NCBI GenBank assembly: GCA_002281855.1
Contig: NCHQ01000005.1
Location: 240,077 to 304,076, forward strand
Length of the DNA stretch: 64,000 nt
Reading direction: 5' to 3'
DNA from: Rhodospirillales bacterium 24-66-33
GTDB lineage: Bacteria > Pseudomonadota > Alphaproteobacteria > Reyranellales > Reyranellaceae
Shown here: positions 57,017-64,000 of the stretch, one piece after another
Layout: each line of letters starts with the position of its first letter
Position numbering within the stretch: the first letter of the stretch is position 1
Program-made: the position numbers and the translations under genes
Notes under the pieces: model-generated
The model's input: only the letters and a program-made list of their open reading frames with translations
What the model was told of the DNA's origin: nothing
The model's database searches: none

Positions 57017-58030
57017 ATGACCAAGTTTCGTTGGTTTGCGATCCTCGCGGCTCTGATCATTGCGGTGCCGTCGCTGGCCCCGTCGCCGGCCGATGCGCGG
57101 GCGGGCGGTGGTGGCAGCCGCGGCAGCAAGTCCGGCCAGGCGCCGGCCCCGACCCAGACCGCGCCGACCTCCAAGCCGGCCGAGCGCAGCGCGACGCCGC
57201 AGCAGCAGAGCCCGTCAGCCAATCCGGCCAGCGCGGCCGCCGCCGGCGCCAAGCCCGGCTTCATGCAGCGCAACCCGTTCCTGACGGGCCTGATGGGCGG
57301 CATGCTCGGCGCCGGCCTGTTCGGCATGCTGATGGGCGGCGGCTTCGGCGCCGGCCTCGGCAGCATGGCCGGCATGCTGGGCTTCCTGCTCCAGCTCGCG
57401 CTGATCGGCGGCATCGTCTATTTCGGCGTTCGCTGGTGGAAGTCGCGCAACGGTGCCCCGCAGGCGGCCTTCGCCGGCGCGGGTGCGGGTGGCGCCATGG
57501 GCGGCAATCCGATGTCGCCGAAGCCGGCGGCCCCCGACTCGATGGCCCGCACCGGCCTGCAGCCGATGATGGGCGGCATGCTGGGCGGCGCTGGCGCCGG
57601 AGCCGCGTCGGCTGCGGCGACGCAGTCTCTTGCCATCGGTGAGGACGACTACAACGCCTTCGAGGCGCTGCTGGTGAACGTGCAGGCGGCCTACAGCGCC
57701 GGCGACCTCGCCAAGCTGCGCGGCCTCGTGTCGCCCGAGATGCTGGGCTATTTCTCCCAGGACCTGGCGGCCAATGCCAGCCGCGGCGTCGAGAACAAGG
57801 TCGACGCCGTCAAGCTCGAGCAGGGTGACCTGTCCGAGGCCTGGAGCGAAGGCTCGCTCGACTACGCCACCGTGGCCATGCGCTTCAGCATGATCGACGT
57901 GATGCGCAACGTCGCCGACGGCCGCATCGTCGAGGGCAACGAGCAGGTGCGCACCGAGGCCACGGAAGTCTGGACCTTCCTGCGCAGCCGCGGCGGCAAC
58001 TGGATCCTCTCGGCCATCCAGCACACCTGA
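57017..58030 (+). CDS. Tim44-like domain protein
   Basis: A 337-residue protein. The signal or anchor segment (about 5-28) is followed by a low-complexity Ala/Pro/Gly linker. A Gly-rich hydrophobic patch (GLMGGMLGAGLFGMLMGGGFGAG, cut here) and a TM helix (about 120-140) come next. The C-terminal Tim44 domain (about 210-337) has the DYNAFEALLVNVQAAYSAGD start and the RSRGGNWILSAIQHT end. Bacterial Tim44 homologues are common in alphaproteobacteria; the role is unsettled, with envelope protein transport or lipid contact suggested. A strong terminator follows. Confidence 0.87.
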   Translation: MTKFRWFAILAALIIAVPSLAPSPADARAGGGGSRGSKSGQAPAPTQTAPTSKPAERSATPQQQSPSANPASAAAAGAKPGFMQRNPFLTGLMGGMLGAGLFGMLMGGGFGAGLGSMAGMLGFLLQLALIGGIVYFGVRWWKSRNGAPQAAFAGAGAGGAMGGNPMSPKPAAPDSMARTGLQPMMGGMLGGAGAGAASAAATQSLAIGEDDYNAFEALLVNVQAAYSAGDLAKLRGLVSPEMLGYFSQDLAANASRGVENKVDAVKLEQGDLSEAWSEGSLDYATVAMRFSMIDVMRNVADGRIVEGNEQVRTEATEVWTFLRSRGGNWILSAIQHT

Positions 58031-58058
58031 TCGGGCCCATCCATCTTTCGAAATGCAG

Positions 58059-58093
58059 AATCGGCCGGCCCCAAAAGCCGGCCGATTTTGTTT
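58059..58093 (+). terminator. Rho-independent terminator after the Tim44 gene
   Basis: An 11-bp stem (AATCGGCCGGC at 58059-58069 with GCCGGCCGATT at 58077-58087) has a 7-base loop and the T-rich tail TTGTTT. It lies 29 bp after the stop codon. Confidence 0.85.
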
Positions 58094-58160
58094 GGGCGGC
58101 CCGCTCTTTGCTCGGTTAGCCTGTCATTGGGCCCGTCGTTGGGGAGAAGGGAAGAAACAC

Positions 58161-59135
58161 ATGACCAGCCTGACACGAAGGGCCGCCCTCGCGGGTGCCG
58201 CCCTCCTGCCGTTCGCCGCCGCCGCACCGTCGCGCGCGCAGGCGAAGTTCCCCGACAAGCCGATACGCCTGATCATCCCGTGGGCCGCTGGCGGTCCGGC
58301 CGATGCCGGCTTCCGCATCATGGCCGAGTCGGCCGCGAAGAAGCTGGGCCAGCCGGTCGTCGTCGACAACAAGGGCGGTGCGGCCGGCGTGCTGGGCGCG
58401 CTGGCGCTGCAGGATGCCAGGCCCGACGGCTACACGATCAGCCAGATGCACATGAGCGTGCTGCGCCAGCCGATGCTGAACGCCTCGCTCAAATACGATC
58501 CGATCAAGGACCTGACCTACATTCTGCAGATCACCGGCTTCGTCATGGGCGTCGTCGTGCGCCCCGATGCGCCGTGGAAGACGCTGCCCGAGCTGCTGGC
58601 CTATGCGAAAGCCAATCCCGGCAAGCTGAACTGGGGCACGCTGGGTGCGGGCTCGACGCAGCACTTGGCGATGGAGAGCCTGGGTCTCAAGGACGGAATC
58701 AGCTGGACGCACGCGCCCTATCGCGGCACCGCCGACACGTTGCGCGCGCTGATGGGCGGCGAGATCGACTTCGCCTCGGAATCCTCGGGCTGGGCGCCGC
58801 TGGTGATGGCCGGCAAGCTGCGCCTGCTCGCGGTCTTCACCGAGAACCGCGCCAAGCGTTTCCCGCAGGTGCCCACGGTCCGGGAGCTCGGCCTCGAGAT
58901 CGCCGTCGACAGTCCGGGCGGCCTGATCGGCCCGAAGGGCATGGACCCCGCCGTGGTCAAGATCCTGGCCGACGCCTTCCGCGAGGCGGCGGGCGAGCCC
59001 AAGCACCTCGAGTTTTTAGACAACATGGACCAGCCGCTGCTCCTGCTCGACGGTCCTGCGTATCAGGCGAAGATGGCGAAGACGATGGAGCAGGAGCGCG
59101 TGCTGCTGAAGAAGTTGAATTTGCTGGCGACTTAA
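58161..59135 (+). CDS. Bug-family tripartite tricarboxylate transport receptor
   Basis: A 324-residue periplasmic solute receptor. The signal (about 1-27, with RR in LTRRAALAG) could be Sec or Tat. The mature protein opens with FPDKPIRLIIPWAAGGPADAG-like sequence, the hallmark of the Bug/TctC family. It carries the LNWGTLGAGSTQHLAMES carboxylate-binding segment. Ligands are usually organic acids. GAAGAAACAC precedes the ATG at 58161. No TctA/TctB membrane genes follow, so it may act as an orphan receptor, as many Bug proteins do. The next genes on the other strand fit carboxylate breakdown. Confidence 0.9.
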   Translation: MTSLTRRAALAGAALLPFAAAAPSRAQAKFPDKPIRLIIPWAAGGPADAGFRIMAESAAKKLGQPVVVDNKGGAAGVLGALALQDARPDGYTISQMHMSVLRQPMLNASLKYDPIKDLTYILQITGFVMGVVVRPDAPWKTLPELLAYAKANPGKLNWGTLGAGSTQHLAMESLGLKDGISWTHAPYRGTADTLRALMGGEIDFASESSGWAPLVMAGKLRLLAVFTENRAKRFPQVPTVRELGLEIAVDSPGGLIGPKGMDPAVVKILADAFREAAGEPKHLEFLDNMDQPLLLLDGPAYQAKMAKTMEQERVLLKKLNLLAT

Positions 59136-59137
59136 AT

Positions 59138-59223
59138 GTCGTCCTGAGCGGAGCGAAGGACCTGACGGATCGACCGGAGTACTCCCCGGCGGGTGCTGGA
59201 TCCTTCGCTGCGCTCAGGATGAC
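59138..59223. repeat. 86-bp palindromic extragenic repeat
   Basis: A left arm from 59138 (GTCGTCCTGAGCGGAGCGAA) pairs with a right arm at 59201-59223 with few mismatches. A second small dyad, GGAGTACTCC, lies in the middle. It fills the gap between convergent genes. This CCTGAGCG...CGCTCAGG form resembles widely dispersed bacterial repeat palindromes; it may also terminate transcription. Confidence 0.65.
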
Positions 59224-59227
59224 AGAG

Positions 59228-60028
59228 TTAGCGTAGCAACGCCCCATACCCCTCGACCGGCGTGCGGATGCCGGACATCCGCAGGCAGTGCCACAGGCTC
59301 GCCTGGTTGGCGCTGATCACCGGACGTCCGAGGTCGCGTTCGAGCGTTTCGAGAATCCCGACGCAGCGAAACCCCGTGCCGCCGATCAGCACGCCGTCGG
59401 CCTCGGGCGGACAGGCCTTGCGGATCTGGGCGTAGAGCGGCTCGATCTCCTGCTCGAAGCCCATGCCCTGCGGATAGAGATCCTTGGGCGGCACGTCCCG
59501 CCATTTGCGGCCGGGATCGAGGCGCAGGTGTCCGACCGGCGCCAGCCCGTGATCGCCGTAATAGCGCAGCGCCGCGCCCACCGTGTCGTCGGGAAACCAT
59601 GGCGGCAGGACGAGGAACGGCCGCTTCACGCCCGAATGCCGCAACGCCGCCAGCGTATCGAGCCCGTTGGTCGTGACCCTGGCCTCGTCGCCCGCGAGGC
59701 CCGATCGCACCACCGACGACAGCGCCTCGACGGTGGCCTCGTCCCAGCCCTTGCCGCCCACGACGCTGCTCGACGTATGGGCGAAAACGACGGCCTGCAG
59801 CTTCATGGAAGAGAACTGCTTGGCGCCGCGCGCCAGATCGTCGGCGAGATCGACGCCGCTGCGATCCTCGCGCCACTTGGCCCACGGCGTCGAAGCCGTC
59901 ACCCGCGCCGCATGCACCGACACGCCCGGCGGCGCCATCGCCCACCACTCGGCCTCCGGCACGGCTTCATTGCCGACGATGAACAGCCCGATGCGGGCCC
60001 GCCAGCCCCAGTTGTCGTGGTGAGTCAT
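59228..60028 (-). CDS. Arylmalonate decarboxylase / Asp-Glu racemase superfamily enzyme
   Basis: A 266-residue enzyme of the Asp/Glu/hydantoin racemase superfamily. Cys222 in GTGFRCVGILETLE is at the second catalytic position, but the first position reads A83-H-T-S86 rather than a Cys. Loss of the first Cys is characteristic of arylmalonate decarboxylase, whereas racemases and maleate isomerase keep two. The start at ATG 60028 follows AAGG. It lies 16 bp downstream of the LigI-like hydrolase, suggesting a joint catabolic operon. Confidence 0.75.
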   Translation of the reverse strand: MTHHDNWGWRARIGLFIVGNEAVPEAEWWAMAPPGVSVHAARVTASTPWAKWREDRSGVDLADDLARGAKQFSSMKLQAVVFAHTSSSVVGGKGWDEATVEALSSVVRSGLAGDEARVTTNGLDTLAALRHSGVKRPFLVLPPWFPDDTVGAALRYYGDHGLAPVGHLRLDPGRKWRDVPPKDLYPQGMGFEQEIEPLYAQIRKACPPEADGVLIGGTGFRCVGILETLERDLGRPVISANQASLWHCLRMSGIRTPVEGYGALLR

Positions 60029-60044
60029 GCCCGTGCCTTCCACA

Positions 60045-60911
60045 TCAGAACCCGTAAAGAACCTTCGGATTGTCGACGAGGATCTTCTGCCGCACCGCCG
60101 CGTCCGGCACGCAGCGGAAGAAGGTGCGCAGCAGGTCCGCCTCCTGCGGGATCGCCTCGGCCGCGTGCCCGACATGCGGCCAGTCGCTGCCCCAGACCAG
60201 CCGGTCGGGATTGGCCGCGACCAGCGCCTGCATGAACGGCGCGGTGTCGTCATAGGCGGCGCCCGGCCCGGCGCCCTGGCGGGTGTTGCGGTCGGCGCCC
60301 GAGAGCTTGCACCAGTAGCGGCCGGTCTTCAGCCGCTCGCAGAACCAGCGGAAGCCCGGAGTGTCGACGCCCTTGTCGGCCATGGTGCGGCCCATATGGT
60401 CGATCACGAAATCGAACGGCATCTTCTCGAGCGTCGGCGCCAGCTCCATCAGGTCGCCGGTCTCGACCCAGAGCTGCACGTGCCAGCCGCGCGCCCCGAG
60501 GCGCGGCGCCAGCGCCGACAGGTCGTCGAGGCTCATGCCGCCCGAGGAGACCGGCTTGCCGTCCTGGCGCAAGAGGTTGATGCGCACGCCCTTGAAGCCC
60601 GCCTCGCTCAGCTCGTCGAGCCGGCGCTCGCTCACCTCGGGCTTCAGCAGCGCCACGCCGCGCAGCCGGTCGCGATGGCGCTGCAGCGCATCGAGCGTCA
60701 CCTCGTTGTCGCCGCCGGCCGCCAGCGCATGGACGATCACGCCGCGCGCGATGCCCAGCCGGTCCCACAGCGCCAGCAGCGTCTCGACCGGCGTCGCCTG
60801 CAGCGGCGAGAACTTGCCGCCAGAGACGGCGGGGAAGCGGTCGTAGGGACCGTAGACATGGACGTGGCAGTCGGCGCTGCCGGCGGGGAGGGCGAATCTT
60901 TCCTGGGTCAT
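60045..60911 (-). CDS. Amidohydrolase, LigI (2-pyrone-4,6-dicarboxylate lactonase)-like
   Basis: A 288-residue metal-dependent hydrolase of the amidohydrolase-2 family. The N-terminal metal motif DCHVHVYG (about residues 14-21), DHMGR in the middle (about 171-175) and WGSDWPH near the end (about 243-249) are all present. Relatives open lactones of aromatic breakdown such as PDC. It lies next to a decarboxylase-like gene and near a carboxylate receptor, so a role in degrading an aromatic-derived acid is likely. The exact substrate is unknown. Confidence 0.82.
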   Translation of the reverse strand: MTQERFALPAGSADCHVHVYGPYDRFPAVSGGKFSPLQATPVETLLALWDRLGIARGVIVHALAAGGDNEVTLDALQRHRDRLRGVALLKPEVSERRLDELSEAGFKGVRINLLRQDGKPVSSGGMSLDDLSALAPRLGARGWHVQLWVETGDLMELAPTLEKMPFDFVIDHMGRTMADKGVDTPGFRWFCERLKTGRYWCKLSGADRNTRQGAGPGAAYDDTAPFMQALVAANPDRLVWGSDWPHVGHAAEAIPQEADLLRTFFRCVPDAAVRQKILVDNPKVLYGF

Positions 60912-61034
60912 GCGATCAGTCTAGTGAGTTTCCGGACAGGAGAGAATCAAGCGGTCCCGCCGACCGCGATCTCACCTTGAGGGGCGGAACGGAACTGAAC
61001 TCAATCGATTCAAGCACTTAACCGACCACTTAAC

Positions 61035-61140
61035 CTCATCCTGAGGAGCCGTGCGCAGCACGGCGTCTCGAAGGATGGGAACCCGCACCACGCCTGTTGC
61101 CCATCCTTCGAGACGGCCCTTCGGGCCTCCTCAGGATGAG
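61035..61140. repeat. 106-bp extragenic palindromic repeat
   Basis: An imperfect inverted repeat with outer arms CTCATCCTGAGGAG and CTCCTCAGGATGAG and inner arms GTCTCGAAGGATGGG and CCCATCCTTCGAGAC. The form is that of the palindromes scattered through many Rhizobiales-type genomes. The arms carry small hairpins of their own (GCCGTGC...GCACGGC and GGCCCTTCGGGCC). Confidence 0.8.
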
Positions 61141-61222
61141 GGGAGGGGTGCAATTCCCGGTTCGAACGGCCTTGACTCGCCCAAAATCGGGTCCGGCGCA
61201 GAGGTGCGGCATTGCCGACAGA

Positions 61223-61258
61223 TATTTCGAGTATTTCGTTTATTTCGTTTATTTCGTT
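61223..61258. repeat. 9-bp tandem repeat (four copies)
   Basis: One diverged copy (TATTTCGAG) is followed by three identical TATTTCGTT copies. It is AT-rich within GC-rich DNA, about 150 bp upstream of the lipoprotein gene. The copy number may vary between strains. Confidence 0.85.
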
Positions 61259-61405
61259 TACGCCGCCCGCCGAAGCCTCCGGAGTGACGCCGGGACCGAG
61301 CCCCGCCCACGAAACCACGAAAGGAACACAGGCCCGCAACCGGCGTTGTCGTCTACGCTTTTCGCCCCTCGATCCGTCCTCACGAGCCCGGAGTCAGCCC
61401 CTCCC

Positions 61406-61939
61406 ATGAAGCCAACCGCCCTCATCCTCGGCCTCGCCGCCACCCTCGCCGCCGCCGGCTGCGCCCAGTTCGACCAGGCGATGGCCCCGCCGCCGCCCAG
61501 CGCGCTGTCGCAGCCGATCCAGGCCTCCGAGATCGAATGGTCCAAGAGGAGCGGCGCCAACACGGTGAGCGGCATCGCGACCATGAAGGCGGGCGACACG
61601 ACCCACACCTGCGCCGGCCAGGCCGCCAACCTCGTGCCCGACAGCGCCTATGCCCGCGCCCGCATGACGGCGATCTTCGGCAACGACACGCGCGGCACGC
61701 GCGCCTCGAGCCAGGGCCCGGTGAAGTTCGACCGCGACGACCCGCTCTATGTCTCGTCCCTGCGCCGCACCACCTGCGACGCCTCCGGCAGCTTCTCCTT
61801 CCCGCGCGTCCCCGACGGCGTCTGGTACGTCACGACCGCCGTGAAGTGGGATGGCCCGGGCGACCGCGCCGAGGGCGGCTCGATGATGAAGCGGGTGGAC
61901 GTGCGGGGCGGGAAGCTGGTGAAGGTGACGTTGCCTTAA
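61406..61939 (+). CDS. Lipoprotein of unknown function
   Basis: A 177-residue protein. The lipobox LAAAGC puts the anchored Cys near residue 19. The mature domain has a disulfide-capable Cys pair (HTCAGQ and TTCDAS) and the tail DGVWYVTTAVKW. The sequence looks like a compact beta-sandwich carboxypeptidase-regulatory-like fold, but no family is certain. ATG 61406 opens directly into the signal peptide. It lies downstream of the palindrome and tandem repeat. Confidence 0.72.
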   Translation: MKPTALILGLAATLAAAGCAQFDQAMAPPPPSALSQPIQASEIEWSKRSGANTVSGIATMKAGDTTHTCAGQAANLVPDSAYARARMTAIFGNDTRGTRASSQGPVKFDRDDPLYVSSLRRTTCDASGSFSFPRVPDGVWYVTTAVKWDGPGDRAEGGSMMKRVDVRGGKLVKVTLP

Positions 61940-62105
61940 CAGCCGAACCCACTTATCGAGAAAGGTAGCAGTACTGCCTAATGGCCTGAAATAGGGGCAG
62001 TGCGCTATACCGCCAGTAGAACGGGATTCAGATTAGCTGGCCGACAGATTTTAGCGGAGACTGACAAGAACCTCACCGAGCTGGACCTTCGATCTGCCGC
62101 CGTCC

Positions 62106-63842
62106 GTGCTGTGGCCGGTACTGGCCGACACCAACCGCTTCAACGAGGCGATGGGCCTGCCGCCCTACCGGCTGGAGGAGACGCCGCAGCCCAACGGCAC
62201 GGTGCTGCGCCGCGGCCGGGGCAAGGCGGCGGGGTTCACGCTCGAATGGGTGGAGAAGCCCTACGAGTGGGTGCTGGGCCGCCATTTCAACGTCTCGCGG
62301 GTCTTCTCCAAGGGGCCGTTCCGCCGCTTCGGGCCGGTGTTCGATCTCGAGCCCGACGGCAAGGGCGGCTCGGTGGTCCGCTACGCGCTCGAATGGGAGC
62401 CGCTCACCCTGATGGGCCGCCTGTTCGGCCGGCGGCTGGCCGAGCAGGCCGGCGCCGCCGTTGCTGCGCGCGTCCTGGAGGCCGTGTCCTTCCTCAAGGG
62501 CCAGCGCGAGACGACGTTCGAGCTGCCGCAGCCGGCGCTGCCCGAGGGCGCGTTCGAGCGCGCGACGGCGATGGCGGCGGAGATCGACCGCAGCCCCTAC
62601 GGCAACGGGCTCGGCCGGGTGCTGACCGGCACGGTGCTGGGCGGTATGGCGGGCGACCTCGCCCATCTCAAGCCCAAGCGGCTGGCGCGCCAGATCGGCG
62701 TGGCGCCGCGCGCCGCCATCGAAGCCTGCCTCGCGTCGGTGCGGGCGGGGCTCCTGACCATGAGCTGGGACCTGCTCTGCACCAACTGCCGCGGGCCCAA
62801 GCTCTCGGCCTCGGCCCTGTCGGAACTGCCGCGCGGCGCGCACTGTCCCTCCTGCAACATCGATTACGATCGCGACTTCGAGAAGAACGTCGAGCTCACC
62901 TTCGCGCCCGCGCCCTCGGTGCGGCCGCTGATGGCGGGCGGCTTCTGCCTCTCGGGCCCGATGGCGACGCCGCATGTCGCGGTCCAGCTTCTGCTGGCGC
63001 CGGGCGAGCGGCGGACCGTTTCGGTCGATCTGCCGCCCGGCCGCTACCGGCTGCGCACGCTGCATCCCGGCGGAACGGTCGAGGTCGAGCACGAGGGCGG
63101 GGCGTTCCCCGGCCTGCGGGTGACGGCGACGGGCGTCGAGGCGATGGCGCCCCCCGGTGAGGTAAGTGCTTCCGGCGAGGCGGGAACCATCGAGTTCGTG
63201 AACGAGGCCGGCTTCGAGCTGGCGGCGCTGATCGAGGACCGGAGCTGGACGCGGGACGCGCTGACCGTGCCGGAGGTGATCTCGCTGCAGGCCTTCCGCG
63301 ATCTCTTCGCCGCCGCGACCCTGCGGCCGGGCGACGAGGCGGGGGTGAGCCAGGTGGCGCTGCTCTTCTCCGACCTGCGCGGCTCGACCGCGCTCTACGA
63401 GCGGCTGGGCGATGCCGCCGCCTACAACGTCGTGCGCGAGCATTTCGCGCTGCTGGCCGCCATCGTGCGCGACCATGACGGCGCGGTGGTGAAGACCATC
63501 GGCGACGCCGTCATGGCCTCGTTCGGCGATCCCGCCCACGCGGTGCGCGCGGCCCTTTCCATGCAGGCCCGCATCGCCGACCAGGATCTGTCGCTGAAGC
63601 TCGGCGTCCATATGGGCCCCAGCGTGGTGGTGACCCTGAACGACCGGCTCGACTATTTCGGCTCGACCGTGAACATGGCCGCCCGCCTGCAGGGCCAGAG
63701 CGACGGCGGCGACGTGGTCCTGTCCCGCGCCGTGGCCGACGATCCCGCCGTCCAGACCGTCATCGCCGAGGTGTCCCGCCGCGAGGAAGAGGTCGCGCTC
63801 AAGGGCTTCGACCGGCCGGTGGGGTTCGTGCGTCTCATGTAG
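62106..63842 (+). CDS. Soluble class III adenylate cyclase with SRPBCC/DUF5939 region
   Basis: A 578-residue protein as counted from GTG 62106. An N-terminal SRPBCC-like region comes first (about 1-160). A zinc-ribbon CTNCRGP...CPSCNID (about 223-256) and a DUF5939-type segment lead to the class III cyclase domain (about 415-578). The catalytic domain has FSDLRGST and KTIGDAVMASF (Asp metal ligands, Lys) and the Asp of LDYFGSTVN, the adenylate cyclase pairing. It is cytosolic. The 5' end is uncertain: conserved-looking coding sequence (WTFDLPPS) continues in frame upstream to about 62055, with no ATG, GTG or TTG there. Confidence 0.82.
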   Translation: MLWPVLADTNRFNEAMGLPPYRLEETPQPNGTVLRRGRGKAAGFTLEWVEKPYEWVLGRHFNVSRVFSKGPFRRFGPVFDLEPDGKGGSVVRYALEWEPLTLMGRLFGRRLAEQAGAAVAARVLEAVSFLKGQRETTFELPQPALPEGAFERATAMAAEIDRSPYGNGLGRVLTGTVLGGMAGDLAHLKPKRLARQIGVAPRAAIEACLASVRAGLLTMSWDLLCTNCRGPKLSASALSELPRGAHCPSCNIDYDRDFEKNVELTFAPAPSVRPLMAGGFCLSGPMATPHVAVQLLLAPGERRTVSVDLPPGRYRLRTLHPGGTVEVEHEGGAFPGLRVTATGVEAMAPPGEVSASGEAGTIEFVNEAGFELAALIEDRSWTRDALTVPEVISLQAFRDLFAAATLRPGDEAGVSQVALLFSDLRGSTALYERLGDAAAYNVVREHFALLAAIVRDHDGAVVKTIGDAVMASFGDPAHAVRAALSMQARIADQDLSLKLGVHMGPSVVVTLNDRLDYFGSTVNMAARLQGQSDGGDVVLSRAVADDPAVQTVIAEVSRREEEVALKGFDRPVGFVRLM

Positions 63843-63877
63843 CTGGAGTCGCGTGCGCCCAGCGATGACCTCTCAAT

Positions 63878-63889
63878 GGGGCGCGCCCC
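63878..63889. other. 12-bp perfect GC palindrome
   Basis: GGGGCGCGCCCC lies 36 bp after the cyclase stop. It may form part of a terminator or repeat whose remainder is outside the visible pattern. The final 111 bases of the window hold no gene I can support. Confidence 0.3.
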
Positions 63890-64000
63890 TACAAAACAAC
63901 CACCTCACCCTTGTAAGTCGGCGTCTGCCGGATCTGCTAGACTAGCCGGCGCGGTGGCGGCGGGTAGACCGACTCACCCAGGGGCGTCGAAGCTCGTTCC

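Larger units (their letters stand above)
60912..61405. other. 494-bp gene-free intergenic region
   Basis: This stretch lies between the divergent LigI-like gene and the lipoprotein gene. It holds the palindromic element at 61035-61140 and the 9-bp tandem repeat at 61223-61258. I see no convincing gene; the frames that cross it read through the repeats only. Confidence 0.6.

Noticed and set aside
61010..61339. A 109-codon minus-strand frame across the palindrome and 9-bp repeat
   Set aside because: It translates the repeats (an NEI-type periodic peptide) and has no start signal or conserved domain.
63905..63950. Possible promoter TTGTAA...TAGACT near the window end
   Set aside because: The spacing is about 21 bases, too long for a sigma-70 promoter, and no gene can be seen downstream within the window.

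Overview
The window is GC-rich chromosomal DNA, densely packed with short intergenic gaps. The gene content points to an alphaproteobacterium of the Rhodospirillales/Hyphomicrobiales type. Supporting features are a Tim44-domain protein, a Bug-type solute receptor, CaiB/BaiF CoA-transferase, N-acyl-D-amino-acid deacylase, DUF4345 and DUF1348 proteins, and extragenic palindromes of the 'CCTGAGGAGC...TCGAAGGATGGG' type. A Reyranella-like organism would fit, but that is an impression, not a measurement. No rRNA, tRNA, CRISPR array, prophage or insertion sequence was recognised.

Layout. 1-5 kb: two short-chain dehydrogenases, a TetR repressor divergent from a sterol-desaturase-type hydroxylase with a palindromic operator between them, a PanE-like reductase and an FMN split-barrel protein. 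5-7.2 kb: small envelope proteins, including a 43-residue lipoprotein, and a K+-channel-like protein. 7.2-13.2 kb: a Baeyer-Villiger monooxygenase, a D-aminoacylase, a Tat-exported protein, and a type III polyketide synthase coupled to an isoprenylcysteine-methyltransferase-like protein. 13.2-18.1 kb: a glutaminase-STAS-cNMP-binding fusion and a 996-residue hybrid sensor kinase. 18.4-26.8 kb: a 2805-residue autotransporter whose passenger consists of about 22 Gly/Asn-rich repeats; this is the most striking object in the window. 26.9-34.5 kb: a class IV aminotransferase, an EamA transporter, a GH16-RTX-DUF4214 exoenzyme, a UxaA-family dehydratase, and a cold shock-GNAT-amidase operon.

34.6-39.7 kb is a tight operon of a membrane class III adenylate cyclase, a small methyltransferase, a fused solute-binding protein/permease and a second permease, with no ATPase. 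39.7-48.6 kb: a PECR-like reductase, Cu/Zn superoxide dismutase, a D-cysteine desulfhydrase-like enzyme, DUF4345 and AsmA proteins, a second cold shock protein divergent from an acyl desaturase, a CoA-transferase and a DUF1348 protein. 48.7-51.9 kb: a sugar-type ABC importer (binding protein and two permeases, again without ATPase). 52-54.3 kb: a TPR plus outer-membrane barrel protein paired with a FecR-domain protein whose tail is Gly/Asn-rich. 54.3-58 kb: RidA, a hemolysin III family protein, small secreted proteins and a Tim44 protein. 58-61 kb: a Bug receptor, an arylmalonate-decarboxylase-like enzyme and a LigI-like lactonase. 61-64 kb: palindromic repeats, a 9-bp tandem repeat, a lipoprotein and a second adenylate cyclase with an unclear 5' end.

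Themes: cell-surface and secreted Gly-rich proteins (autotransporter, FecR/TPR-barrel pair, GH16-RTX); cyclic-nucleotide signalling (two cyclases plus a cNMP-binding glutaminase); and scavenging of organic acids, lipids and amino-acid derivatives.
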